Source: Alphaproteobacteria bacterium
GTDB taxonomy: Bacteria > Pseudomonadota > Alphaproteobacteria > 16-39-46
Reading direction: 5' to 3'
Assembly (NCBI GenBank): GCA_018401675.1
Contig: JAGYKM010000009.1
Span: forward strand, 1 to 38,252
Length of the DNA: 38,252 bases
The position numbers and the translations under genes were made by a program. Below are positions 1-8,694 of this stretch, one piece after another. The stretch's first letter is position 1; every line of letters begins with the position of its first letter. The notes under the pieces were generated by a model that saw only the letters and a program-made list of their open reading frames with translations, ran no database searches and was not told where the DNA came from.

Positions 1-1389
1 ACCTGTGTTCAAATCCCCTTTCAGCGTAGCTGATACGGAAGGATCCTGGGTTTTGCCAGGGCCTCGAAGTTTTGCAGAAACTTTGTGCGCTTGTCCATCA
101 TACCTACAGCTCCAGGTAAGAGCAGCACTGGGATCCCCAATCTGTCCTGAGAGGTCAAATTGAGGGTTTATCTCTGTTGCTTTCAAAAGGAAGCTGAGGG
201 GGATTTGCAACCCTCCAGTAAGGGTCTTTAAGGGCGTGACCATCTTAGGAAAAATGGCCCATAACGGAGGGTAGATTTGAGCCACTTGGTCATTATTGAG
301 AGAGAGAGAGCCAGTTAGATTGCTTATGAGAGTACGAGAGTCTAGTCCATAGGAGGCGGAGGCCTTACCATGAAAAATGGCAGAAGAAATAACGCCATTG
401 GCCAAGGTAATCAGCTTAGAATTCATAATAAGAGAGGCAGTGACTGCCCACTGGGTGGAGTAGTGAGTGCCGGAAATTTCAGGATCTAGGTCAACTTGGA
501 TCTCGAGAGTGGTTGAAAGATCAGAAGAAGGTAACTTATGGGTTTGACTCATGGTATGTATAGATCCATAGACAGAATTTTGTGCCTTAAAGTTGGTATT
601 GATCTTATCTTCTCTTAAGTTAACCTCAATATCTCCAGAAAAAGAACTATACCCTTCCAGCCCCCATAGTGCGTTTAGGGCGCCGGATTTAGGATCATAT
701 AATGCGACATTGACGTCGAGCTTCTTTGGCTTTTTTAAAAAAGTTAAAGATCCTGAAAAGTTTGTGCCTAAAGTGGCCTCTTCAGCGTGCCACTCGAGAC
801 TCAAGGGTTTCTTTGGTAACAAGGGAAGAGCTAAAGCCCCTGTCACAGACCATTTCAGGGGATGCGCTTCTAATGGGAACTCAAGAGAGTCAATCTGGAT
901 GTGAGAAACCAGTAAAGGTAAGGGGGGAATTTGACTTGTGGCAGAACGAATACCCTCTTTGAACTCTTCTAAAAGACGAGGGACATTCGGAAAAGAAAAA
1001 GGCGCTGGGGGTGAGGGCGAGGGTGGAAGGGTGATTTTGAGACGTTTGAGGCTTATGAGAGGAAAACAAATACGTCCTTTGAATAAATCAGTCCATCGGA
1101 ATTGAATATGAAGCCCCTGGCCTTCTACCTCAGGGCTTTGAGGATCAGGCCCGAATCTAAAAGATCCAATAGTGAAGTCTCTGGGAAATACACCGGATGT
1201 GGAGTCGTAATCAATATACAAGCCGGTCTTCTCTAGGGCAGAAGAGGTGTGTTTGAATAAGAAATTATTGCCACTGGTGGTTTCGAATAAAAATAAGGGA
1301 ATACCTGCCAGAAGTGTGAATAGGGCTCCAACGAACATTAAGGAATAAACTATTTTCCTTGGGCTAAAAAAAGTATTTTTAGGAGTCAT
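1..1389 (-). CDS. tamB: TamB-like translocation and assembly module protein, 5' part (runs off the window)
   Basis: The minus-strand frame is open from an ATG at 1389 to the window edge, giving about 463 residues of the N-terminal part. It begins with a short basic N-terminus (MTPKN), then one hydrophobic segment at about residues 12-37, as expected for an inner-membrane anchor. Beta-rich, Gly/Leu/Ser/Thr sequence of the AsmA/TamB type follows. TamB spans the periplasm and works with the Omp85 protein TamA in outer-membrane biogenesis and lipid transport. The gene lies directly downstream of tamA on the same strand, the usual order. The identification rests on this context, the anchor and the composition. 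The conserved C-terminal TamB domain is outside the window, so another AsmA-family protein is possible. Confidence 0.75.
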   Translation of the reverse strand, partial: MTPKNTFFSPRKIVYSLMFVGALFTLLAGIPLFLFETTSGNNFLFKHTSSALEKTGLYIDYDSTSGVFPRDFTIGSFRFGPDPQSPEVEGQGLHIQFRWTDLFKGRICFPLISLKRLKITLPPSPSPPAPFSFPNVPRLLEEFKEGIRSATSQIPPLPLLVSHIQIDSLEFPLEAHPLKWSVTGALALPLLPKKPLSLEWHAEEATLGTNFSGSLTFLKKPKKLDVNVALYDPKSGALNALWGLEGYSSFSGDIEVNLREDKINTNFKAQNSVYGSIHTMSQTHKLPSSDLSTTLEIQVDLDPEISGTHYSTQWAVTASLIMNSKLITLANGVISSAIFHGKASASYGLDSRTLISNLTGSLSLNNDQVAQIYPPLWAIFPKMVTPLKTLTGGLQIPLSFLLKATEINPQFDLSGQIGDPSAALTWSCRYDGQAHKVSAKLRGPGKTQDPSVSATLKGDLNTG

Positions 1390-1425
1390 GGGTTCTAGCT
1401 AACCTATTTTTAGAATAGAGGGAAT

Positions 1426-1463
1426 AAAAAACGAAATCTTCTTATCCTACGGGGAGGATTTCG
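1426..1463 (-). terminator. Intrinsic terminator or attenuator between tamA and tamB
   Basis: On the minus strand a 10-bp stem (CGAAATCCTC pairing with GAAGATTTCG, one G-T wobble) with a 12-nt loop is followed directly by six T's (1431-1426). It lies 28 nt after the tamA stop and 37 nt before the tamB start. Placed inside what should be an operon, it would end or reduce readthrough into tamB. Confidence 0.65.
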
Positions 1464-1490
1464 TGTCGTCAACGGGGCTAAACAGGTTTC

Positions 1491-3446
1491 CTAAAAAGCC
1501 TGTCCCAAACCGAGGTAAAGTTGAAAAGGGCTATCAATCTTACGGCGCCGATGAAGAGGAAAGGCAATATCAAACCGAATAGGCGCAAAGGATGTATAAT
1601 AGCGGATACCAGCACCCACACCCCAAAAAAGGCGTCTCGAGAAGTTAGGTGTGACCTGATCGTAAACATTAGCCCCTTCTACAAAAGAAACCAATGCTAC
1701 ATTTTGGGATATTTTATGGAGCATTTCAACGCCTGCCTCAAAAGCTGAAATGCCTCCTAAGGGATCATTTTGTGCATTTAAAGGGCCCGCCATTTGGGGT
1801 GCGTATCCACGCACGGATCCACCACCACCAGCATAAAATAACTTGTCAGGAGGCACACTTCTTCGGGAAGCGTGGGGCATAAAGCCAACATTGGTATAGG
1901 CTGAAAAAATACTTTTGCGGTATTTATCCAAAGGAATATGAACCAGATGCTGAAGAAAAATCTTTCCAAAGGAAGTTTTTCCGCCCAAAAGAGCGGGATA
2001 GGGAGTGGCCGCATAGTCAAAGGTAACCCCTTGAGTGGGGTTTAAAAGACTTTCTACCGTGGAATATCTAAGGGTAAGAGGAATGCCTGGGAGGTGATAA
2101 GTTTTCTTCTGGAGGGTTGTAGAGATACGGCTCACTTCATAAGAAAGCCCAGCCTTGCCTGTCCATTGAGGATTGAACTTCCTCTCAAGTTGCACAATGG
2201 TGCCAACGCCTCTTTTTTGATAGGCTTCAGTTCGTTCTTTGGTGGCCTCAACGGAAGAGAAAAGATCTTGCTTGGGGGCGCCATAATGGGGCAATCTCAA
2301 TCCCACATCAACGAATGACTTTTTATTACCCCATTGGCTCCTTACATCGAGCTTTTCTCCGCCTCCCCAGAGGTTGCGATTTCCCCAAAACGCCCGCCCA
2401 CTCATGCCTTCTGAAGTGGTGTATCCTAAACCAGCACCGATGTAGTGAGAGGGGCCCTCGATGGTGGTTATACTTATAGGAAGCTCTATAGGTCCTGAAA
2501 GAAGATTAGCATCCGTTGGGGGCTCAGGTTTAATCTCTATACTTGAAAAAAGATTGGTTTCTCTTAGGGTATTTCTGAATTTCTCAACGTCTTTTGTGCT
2601 GAAATCCTCTCCTTGTTCCCAAGGGACAGACTGACTGACGTAACTTGGATCAAGGGTCTTTAATCCATGAATGGATACTTTTCCATAATAGCATAAAGGA
2701 CCTGGCGCGAGGTTTACCTTTATGTCCATGAGGTGGGTAGTTGGGTTGAACAGGTATTGAGAACTGTGGATGGTGCCCAGGGGATATCCATTATTGGCAA
2801 GAATTGAGATAAGTTGTAATTCTACCCCTTTGATTTTAGAAGCTCCAGCGGCAGCAGGAGGCAAGAGAAGTTCATCTCGTGCTAAGGAGAATGCATCCTC
2901 AATTTTAGAAGGCAAAGGGGCCGCGCTGGAAATCAAAAAATGGTGGATAGAGGCTCGAGGTCCAAGAGAAATTTCTAATATGACTTGAAGTTTACCTATG
3001 AGGCGGGCGTAGTTGCCGGCACGAATAAAAGGAAATATGGTGCATTCATAGTATCCTTGACTTTGAAGCACTTGCTTCAAACGATCTAGGTCTGACAAGA
3101 TTCTGAATTTTATGCCTTCCAAAGAGGGAGGAGGTCTCTCTTCCATGGTAACAAGTTCAGAGGTAGATTGGAGGAGCTCTAATAGATCTGGGTGATTGTC
3201 TAGACCTTTAAAAATCACTGTGTAGACCATCCCTTGTTGAAAAGCGGGATGAGGGATGGAGGTTGGACAAATGCTGAAAACCGGAAGCGTGCTGGTCACC
3301 ATGCAACTCAAGATAAGAAAACTTCTTGTGAGGATTTTCCTTAGTTTTACTAAGAGCACTAAGGTTAGGGCACAGAGGAGGTATTGCCGCCGATTAGCGG
3401 TGCAGGAAACCCACAAGGGAGAGAGAGAAGTATAAAAAGATTGCAT
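1491..3446 (-). CDS. tamA: Omp85-family outer-membrane assembly protein TamA
   Basis: This outer-membrane beta-barrel protein has N-terminal POTRA domains (about residues 70-290) and a C-terminal 16-strand barrel of the bacterial surface antigen family. Visible marks are the Omp85 motif VRGY in a Gly-rich context (GGGGSVRGY), a Gly/aromatic alternating C-terminal half, and a terminal phenylalanine (GLGQAF) expected of a barrel recognised by BAM. At 651 aa it is somewhat longer than E. coli TamA. The excess is at the N-terminus: the first ~45 residues do not look like a normal signal peptide, and no good ribosome site precedes 3446. A GTG at 3359 would give a better one (MLLVKLRKILTRSFLILS), so the true start may be there. 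It is followed by tamB. Other Omp85 proteins (BamA) are less likely because BamA has five POTRA domains and is longer. Confidence 0.85.
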   Translation of the reverse strand: MQSFYTSLSPLWVSCTANRRQYLLCALTLVLLVKLRKILTRSFLILSCMVTSTLPVFSICPTSIPHPAFQQGMVYTVIFKGLDNHPDLLELLQSTSELVTMEERPPPSLEGIKFRILSDLDRLKQVLQSQGYYECTIFPFIRAGNYARLIGKLQVILEISLGPRASIHHFLISSAAPLPSKIEDAFSLARDELLLPPAAAGASKIKGVELQLISILANNGYPLGTIHSSQYLFNPTTHLMDIKVNLAPGPLCYYGKVSIHGLKTLDPSYVSQSVPWEQGEDFSTKDVEKFRNTLRETNLFSSIEIKPEPPTDANLLSGPIELPISITTIEGPSHYIGAGLGYTTSEGMSGRAFWGNRNLWGGGEKLDVRSQWGNKKSFVDVGLRLPHYGAPKQDLFSSVEATKERTEAYQKRGVGTIVQLERKFNPQWTGKAGLSYEVSRISTTLQKKTYHLPGIPLTLRYSTVESLLNPTQGVTFDYAATPYPALLGGKTSFGKIFLQHLVHIPLDKYRKSIFSAYTNVGFMPHASRRSVPPDKLFYAGGGGSVRGYAPQMAGPLNAQNDPLGGISAFEAGVEMLHKISQNVALVSFVEGANVYDQVTPNFSRRLFWGVGAGIRYYTSFAPIRFDIAFPLHRRRKIDSPFQLYLGLGQAF

Positions 3447-3688
3447 CAGCTTTTTTCAGTTATTACCACCTAAATGAAGTGGAGTAATCCACCGCGGGAG
3501 TACATATACAAAGGGATATTTTTTCTATTATGAAAGAAATGAGGCCTAACCCCATAGGTCTTTGTACCGGAGTTAGCTTTTTTCCTCAAGGAGATTATCA
3601 CGATTCTTATTCTTTCAAGATGTTCTATTTTTAGCTATTTTGTTTTTTTAGCAAAGGCGGAAAAGTACATCTTCTGACCCCATAGCGC

Positions 3689-4705
3689 CTAATCGCGGAT
3701 TGGTAGGTCAAGCCCCAGATGGGCATAAGCTTTTTCCGCCAGCGTGCGACCACGAGCCGTACGTTGAATGAAGCCCTCTTGCAACAAGTAGGGCTCAATA
3801 ACATCTTCAATAACATCCCGTTGTTCCGATAAAACGGCACAGAGTGTATCCACACCTACCGGACCTCCACCATAGAAGTTTGCTATTATGCTCAAGTAGT
3901 GTCGATCCATAGCATCCAATCCTAAATTATCAATGGCTAACTTTTCCAAGGACTGGGATGCGCTTTGATGGTTAATGGGAACGTTCCCAAGCTCATAGGT
4001 AAAATCCCGAACGCGTCTTAAGAGGCGACCGGCAATGCGGGGGGTGCCTCGACACCGTTGGGCGATTTCCATAGACCCTTCTTTGAGTAGAGAAAAATCA
4101 AGAAGTCGGGCTTGTCGATCCAAAATGGCACTCAGCTCTAAGGGGCTATAAAAGTCTAAGCGAAGAGGAATACCAAACCTTTCTCGTAAGGGTCTTGTAA
4201 TGAGACCAGAGCGAGTGGTGGCACCTACTAGAGTAAAACGGGGGAGATCTAAGCGCACCGAGCGAGCGGCCGGACCCTCGCCAATGAGTAAGTCAAGGGT
4301 GAAATCCTCCATGGCAGAATAGAGAACCTCTTCTACTTGAGGACTTAGGCGGTGGATCTCATCAATAAATAAAACATCTCCAGCGCTAAGATTGGTAAGG
4401 AGTGCGGCTAAATCGCCCGGCTTGGTAATAATAGGTCCTGAGGTACCCTTAAAATTTACTTCCATTTCTTCAGCGATAATATGGGCAAGAGTGGTTTTAC
4501 CCAATCCTGGGGGGCCAAATAGTAAAACATGGTCCAGGGCTTCTCCACGTTCTTTGGCAGCTTGGATAAAAATACTTAAATTATCAAGAATATGTTTTTG
4601 CCCGACAAATTCGCTTAAAGAGGTAGGTCTTAACGGACCACTCAAAGCGAGTGAATCGCTCTGAAGGGGTTTAGCCGAAAGCAAAGAATCAGAGCGAGGT
4701 GCCAT
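3689..4705 (-). CDS. ruvB: Holliday junction branch-migration ATPase RuvB
   Basis: RuvB is the hexameric AAA+ motor that, with RuvA, drives branch migration of Holliday junctions. The 338-aa product has Walker A GPPGLGKT (64-71), Walker B LFIDE (D115, E116), the sensor-1 region GATTRSG, the arginine-finger segment PLRERFG, and the C-terminal winged-helix domain ending in [13 protein letters not shown]. Length and domain order are standard. The start ATG has an AAGGA site about 9 nt upstream. It lies 13 nt after ruvA and is surely co-transcribed with it. It is the last gene of the ruvC-ruvA-ruvB set. The tol-pal genes that often follow ruvB in Alphaproteobacteria are absent; tamA follows instead after 242 bp. 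Confidence 0.97.
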   Translation of the reverse strand: MAPRSDSLLSAKPLQSDSLALSGPLRPTSLSEFVGQKHILDNLSIFIQAAKERGEALDHVLLFGPPGLGKTTLAHIIAEEMEVNFKGTSGPIITKPGDLAALLTNLSAGDVLFIDEIHRLSPQVEEVLYSAMEDFTLDLLIGEGPAARSVRLDLPRFTLVGATTRSGLITRPLRERFGIPLRLDFYSPLELSAILDRQARLLDFSLLKEGSMEIAQRCRGTPRIAGRLLRRVRDFTYELGNVPINHQSASQSLEKLAIDNLGLDAMDRHYLSIIANFYGGGPVGVDTLCAVLSEQRDVIEDVIEPYLLQEGFIQRTARGRTLAEKAYAHLGLDLPIRD

Positions 4706-4718
4706 AAGATTAAGATCC

Positions 4719-5351
4719 TTAATGAGGAGAGAGGTGGGTTAAGCAGGCTTTGAGGGCAACTTCTAAAGAATCATTGTGGGCAGGAAGAGCATGAACCTTT
4801 TCAATAGCTCTGAGAGCTTCTGCGCGTTTATACCCCAGATTTATTAAAGCGGAAAGCAAATCGGCATTAAACTCAGATAGGGTGGGGTCGAGACTCGTAT
4901 TACCAGGAGAAATATCTGGCAGGGTGTGACTACTTCCGCGAAGTTGAGGACGCTTTAAAAGAGGACCCTTCAATTCGGTAATCAACCGGGCTGCAAGTTT
5001 AGGCCCCACGCCATCGGCTAACACCAGTTCCGTTCGCGCTTCTTTTATAATGAGGTCATACAAACGTTCTAGGCTAAAATATGACAAGAGAGACAAAGCA
5101 AACTTTGCGCCCACACCTTGGACAGTTTGCAAAAGACGAAACCAGTGTTGGTCTTGAGGGGATTGAAACCCAAAAAGAACAATTTTATCATCTTTAATTT
5201 GTGTATCGATGAAAAAACAAGCGTCATCACCCTCTCGTAAGGTGGACAAAACCCGCTGAGAGAGAATGATGACGTATCCCACATCATGGACATCAAGTAT
5301 CAAGCACTCTTCTGTTAACTCTGCTATGCGTCCGGTCAATTTTCCAATCAC
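4719..5351 (-). CDS. ruvA: Holliday junction DNA-binding protein RuvA
   Basis: RuvA is the tetrameric junction-binding subunit that loads RuvB. The 210-aa product starts with the OB-fold domain ([14 protein letters not shown]). The helix-hairpin-helix region follows ([15 protein letters not shown] and [18 protein letters not shown]), then a flexible linker and the RuvB-binding domain III with the typical [15 protein letters not shown]. The start codon is GTG at 5351, with AGAGGA 8 nt upstream. It lies between ruvC (97 bp upstream) and ruvB (13 bp downstream). Nothing is missing. Confidence 0.96.
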   Translation of the reverse strand: MIGKLTGRIAELTEECLILDVHDVGYVIILSQRVLSTLREGDDACFFIDTQIKDDKIVLFGFQSPQDQHWFRLLQTVQGVGAKFALSLLSYFSLERLYDLIIKEARTELVLADGVGPKLAARLITELKGPLLKRPQLRGSSHTLPDISPGNTSLDPTLSEFNADLLSALINLGYKRAEALRAIEKVHALPAHNDSLEVALKACLTHLSPH

Positions 5352-5448
5352 TGTTAGAGTCCTCTGTAGGGTTAGGGGCGTTAAAATATCTTGCTGGAAC
5401 CTATCATAGATACCTTTTGGAACACAAGTCGGGGCCCATTTGACTTTT

Positions 5449-5940
5449 TTACTGCCCAGCCAGTCTCGCTAGGGAATTGGTATGGTGGGCATGGCAGATG
5501 GCAATAGCCAGGGCATCTGAAGCATCGGATGACAAATTTTGTGCTTTGGGGAGAAAAAAACGGACCATGTGGGCCACTTGAGATTTATCCGCATGCCCGC
5601 GTCCCACCACGGTTTTTTTGACTGTGGTGGAAGGATATTCGGTTACGAGAAGATGATGGAGTGCCGGGGTCATCATGACAACGCCTCTCGCCAAACTGAG
5701 TTTGAGACTTGAGGTGGGATTTTTATTCACAAAAATATCTTCAATGGCTGCTTGATCCGGGGTATAATCGCGGCATACTTGGTCTAAGTGCTCAAAGAGT
5801 TTAGCTAAACGTAGGGGAGTGCCATCAGTGGGAGAGGTGGTGATCGTGCCGTGGGCGATATAATATAAGGTGCCATCTTTCCACTCAATTATACCCCACC
5901 CCGTACATTTGAGTCCTGGATCAAGGCCGAGAATGCGCAT
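5449..5940 (-). CDS. ruvC: Crossover junction endodeoxyribonuclease RuvC
   Basis: RuvC is the Holliday-junction resolvase with an RNase H fold. The start is placed at the ATG at 5940 (MRILGLDPG), because AAAGGA sits just upstream and RuvC proteins begin this way. An in-frame ATG at 5988 would add 16 unsupported residues. The 163-aa protein keeps the four acidic catalytic positions: D7 (LDPG), E67 (AIEDIF), and D139 and D142 (SSDASDALA). The VGRGHADKSQV segment is also present. It is the first gene of the ruvCAB cluster; the 97-bp gap before ruvA is longer than usual but shows no clear terminator. Confidence 0.95.
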   Translation of the reverse strand: MRILGLDPGLKCTGWGIIEWKDGTLYYIAHGTITTSPTDGTPLRLAKLFEHLDQVCRDYTPDQAAIEDIFVNKNPTSSLKLSLARGVVMMTPALHHLLVTEYPSTTVKKTVVGRGHADKSQVAHMVRFFLPKAQNLSSDASDALAIAICHAHHTNSLARLAGQ

Positions 5941-6091
5941 TAGGGATCCTTTCGGGACACACATGACTAAGAAAAGCGACTTTCTCAATATACGCGGAAA
6001 GAAGAGCAGAAGTCAGCTTATAAATTAACCAAAAAAATCTTTCCTAAAAGGATTTTCCTACCAACGGCATGTAAAGGATAACTGTATAATC

Positions 6092-6481
6092 ATGACATGC
6101 GCAAAGGCGATACTACCTATACTTGGGACCTTATTCCTTACTTGTGTGGGGGGAAGAGCAGTCACCTCTCATCCTGGAGAAGAGGGAGGGAAGGGTCTAA
6201 GTGCTGATTGGAGTCCTTATCATCCTATTTATGGATGTCAAGTTAGCCCTCAGGATGGGTATACCGCTATGCATGTGGATTGGTTGGAAGGCCAACTGAA
6301 TCAGGGGAGGTCGTTTGTCCAATCAGATGCCCCTTTAATGAAGTCAGCTCCCGAGGCGGTATCGAAGGAGGCATTTATAATGATTTTTTCTCAAACGGAT
6401 CGACTCAAGTCTCCAGAGCCCAGGAAGTCCTTAAAGGAGCACCTGCCAAGAAGAGGGGATGAGGGGCGATGTTTTGTATGA
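6092..6481 (+). CDS. Small putative exported protein, unknown function
   Basis: This 129-aa reading frame has a signal-peptide-like N-terminus: a short polar start (MTCAK), a hydrophobic core at about residues 6-19 and a possible cleavage site near GGRA-VTS. The rest is polar, with only three cysteines (C3, C18, C49) before the C-terminal one, and a basic proline-containing tail. I recognise no family. It lies alone on the plus strand between ruvC and prmC and ends 8 bp before the prmC stop, convergent with it. A possible ribosome site (AAAGGA, 6073-6078) is 13 nt from the ATG, rather far. The TATAAT at 6085-6090 is too close to the ATG to be its promoter. Coding status is moderate. Confidence 0.45.
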   Translation: MTCAKAILPILGTLFLTCVGGRAVTSHPGEEGGKGLSADWSPYHPIYGCQVSPQDGYTAMHVDWLEGQLNQGRSFVQSDAPLMKSAPEAVSKEAFIMIFSQTDRLKSPEPRKSLKEHLPRRGDEGRCFV

Positions 6482-6489
6482 TAAAAGGC

Positions 6490-7365
6490 TTACTCAGGCA
6501 ATTTTCCTGAGATCACGCGATCTCTCAACTCTAAGTCTTGGTGTACCTGAATATCTTGAAACCCATGCAAGTTGAATAGCTTGGTAACATCCTTAGCTTG
6601 AGTATATCCAATCTCGACCACTAAGGTCCCCTTATGGTCCAGAAGAGAAGGAGCTGAGGCTAGAATTTCCTCATAGGCCTCTAGACCATCTGATCCTCCA
6701 TATAGGGCTAGATAGGGATCAAAGGTGGATACCACAGGCGATAGCTGTTTCATCTGGGGGCCTGATATGTAAGGTGGGTTAGAGACAATGAGGGAAAAAG
6801 GGCCCTTTAAAGCTTTTCCCCAGAAGCTTTGCACCCAATCAGTGCGGGTAAAGAGGCCCAGTTCTCGTGCGTTTAAGCGAGCCGTATCCAAAGCGTCCCA
6901 GGAGAGATCCACGCCTATGCCTAGGGCGTTCGGCATCTCATGGAGCAAAGAAAGGAGAATGCACCCAGACCCAGTGCCCAAATCTAAGATGAAGGGGGAT
7001 TTATTCTCAGTGGCAACGTGTGAAAGGCGTGCTAGCGCTACTTCCACCACATGCTCTGTTTCAGGTCGTGGATCAAGCGTTGCCTCACTGAGGTGAAAGG
7101 GGAGAGACCAAAATTCTCGACACTGACGCAAACGGGACAATGGGGTTCCAGTTAAGTAGAGCTCTAGGTCACTCTCAAAGGCATCTACGACCGAGTCTGG
7201 GAGCTCGTCATGGGGATGAATGAGGCAATAGGAAGGATCTACTTGAAGATAATGGGCAAGGATCTGTCTGGGGACCCCTTGAAAAATTTGGGGATCATGA
7301 GAAATCCTTTGCTGAATTTTTAGAGAGGCTTTTTGAAGCAGATGTCTAAGAAAAGTTTTAGCCAT
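6490..7365 (-). CDS. prmC: Peptide chain release factor N5-glutamine methyltransferase PrmC
   Basis: PrmC methylates the glutamine of the GGQ motif in release factors RF1 and RF2 using S-adenosylmethionine. The 291-aa product has the N-terminal helical domain, the SAM-binding motif DLGTGSGC (about 128-135) and the catalytic NPPY at 196-199 followed by ISGPQ. The C-terminal VVEIGYTQ segment is typical. The ATG overlaps the stop codon of the upstream prfA remnant by one base (TAATG), so the pair was translationally coupled, the usual prfA-prmC arrangement. The gene itself appears intact even though its partner prfA is broken. A short CTCAGG/CCTGAG hairpin overlaps its 3' end. Confidence 0.94.
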   Translation of the reverse strand: MAKTFLRHLLQKASLKIQQRISHDPQIFQGVPRQILAHYLQVDPSYCLIHPHDELPDSVVDAFESDLELYLTGTPLSRLRQCREFWSLPFHLSEATLDPRPETEHVVEVALARLSHVATENKSPFILDLGTGSGCILLSLLHEMPNALGIGVDLSWDALDTARLNARELGLFTRTDWVQSFWGKALKGPFSLIVSNPPYISGPQMKQLSPVVSTFDPYLALYGGSDGLEAYEEILASAPSLLDHKGTLVVEIGYTQAKDVTKLFNLHGFQDIQVHQDLELRDRVISGKLPE

Positions 7366-8340
7366 TAAGAATCCGATGCTAGGGTGGCTAATTGGGCCGC
7401 TTGATCTTCGGTTTGAAGGTGGCCAATGACTTCATGGAGATCGCTGCCTTCTAAGATCTGATTCAATTTATAAAGGGTAAGGTTAATGCGATGATCTGTT
7501 ACACGTCCTTGGGGAAAGTTATAGGTTCGAATTCTTTCTGAACGGTCTCCTGATCCAATTTGGACTTTTCTTTGTTGAGCCCGTTCTTCATCTCGTTTTG
7601 ATCTTTCCGCATCATATAAGCGGGCCCTTAAGATCTTGAGACCTTTGGCTTTATTCTTATGCTGGGATTTCTCATCTTGCTGAGACACAGTGATTCCTGT
7701 GGGCAGATGGGTTATGCGGACCGCACTATCAGTGGTGTTTACCGACTGACCTCCGGGACCACTAGAGCGAAATACGTCAATGCGAAGATCTTTGTCTTCA
7801 AGGACAATGTCCACATCTTTTGGCTCTGGCAAAACCGCAACGGTGGCAGCAGAAGTATGAATTCTGCCCGAGCCCTCAGTTGCAGGAACTCTTTGGACTC
7901 TATGGACTCCCGATTCAAATTTAAGGTTGGCATAAACCATATGACCAATAATATGGGCGCTGGCCTCTTTAATCCCGCTAAGTCCAGTATCGAAATATGC
8001 ATAGTCTCGGAATCGCCATCCCTTTAATATCGGCGTACCTTTATACATGCGGAAGAGATTTTCGCGAATAAACTAGCTCATCTCCTCCAGTCCCAGCACG
8101 GATTTCCATAATAACGTTAGATTCATCATCTTCATCTTTTTGGGCAAAAGAAGCACATTCAACTGATTTCAAGATCGTGAATATTGTCTCTAACATCCTC
8201 TACCCTGCTTCTATAAGGGTGTAATATCAGAATGAGGATCTTCTTCCTCTAGCATTAAGCAAAGGCTGTTTTTATTGAGTTTGGTTTTATTAAGCTCTTT
8301 CTGTAGGTCTCCTATAAGAGGGAGCACTGGTATGCCTCTT
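7365..8340 (-). pseudogene. prfA: prfA (peptide chain release factor 1), 5' part decayed
   Basis: An open frame from an ATG at 8048 to 7365 encodes 227 residues that match RF1 domains 2-4. It includes the stop-codon-reading PAT tripeptide ([14 protein letters not shown]) and the peptidyl-hydrolysis GGQ motif ([15 protein letters not shown]). RF1 is normally about 355 aa, so some 130 N-terminal residues are missing. They can still be traced upstream in shifted frames. NVIMEIRAGTGGDE is readable at about 8060-8120, preceded by KDEDDE. Then GAGGCT appears reduced to GAGCT and GCGGAA to GCGAA (two one-base losses near 8060-8070). An earlier segment (LIGDLQKELNK, LMLEEEDP) lies at about 8220-8330 in another frame with stops. 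A truncated product starting at MYKG could still be made and would retain PAT and GGQ. Sequencing error is possible but would have to have struck several times. Confidence 0.85.
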
Positions 8341-8694
8341 TGAAACTCAGTGAATTCTTGGACGTTGTCAAAGCCTAAGGATTCTTTAAGAAGGCAAATG
8401 CTCTGATTTTTTCAAGTTTTTCTGACGCTCATGAAGTAAAAGTCCTTCAACAGGGCTTGGGCTTTGATCTTTGCAAAAATGCATCTTCAGTACGCCATTT
8501 ATGAGCACAAAGATTCGTGGTGACGACGCTTCCTCTTTTCTCCTTTTGAGCAAGTAACCGAGAGGAGTGGATGGATGGTGCAAAGCCCTCGGTGTATCTA
8601 AAATCTTCTAAGTGGGAAGAAAAACGATAAATGGACAAAACTTATGAAATGACGCCTTCTGTGAATCCAGACAGAGATTGGATATTCATTGCTA
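8341..8694 (-). other. Gene-free stretch between the prfA and obgE remnants
   Basis: Only short overlapping frames occur here (about 60 residues, for example 8386-8583 and 8447-8638 on minus). They read as fragments without a recognisable domain. The part nearest prfA may be its decayed extreme 5' end. The rest could be a remnant of another gene lost between obgE and prfA. I see no RNA gene. Confidence 0.4.

Noticed and set aside
5..20. tRNA T-arm-like sequence (GTTCAAATCC) at the window start
   Set aside because: No matching acceptor, D or anticodon arms; the minus-strand TamB frame is open through it.
3550..3591. Weak plus-strand hairpin followed by T's between tamA and ruvB
   Set aside because: No plus-strand gene ends there, and the stem has a mismatch; probably chance.
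6085..6090. TATAAT directly before the small exported-protein ATG
   Set aside because: Too close to the start codon to serve that ATG, and no -35 box at a proper distance.
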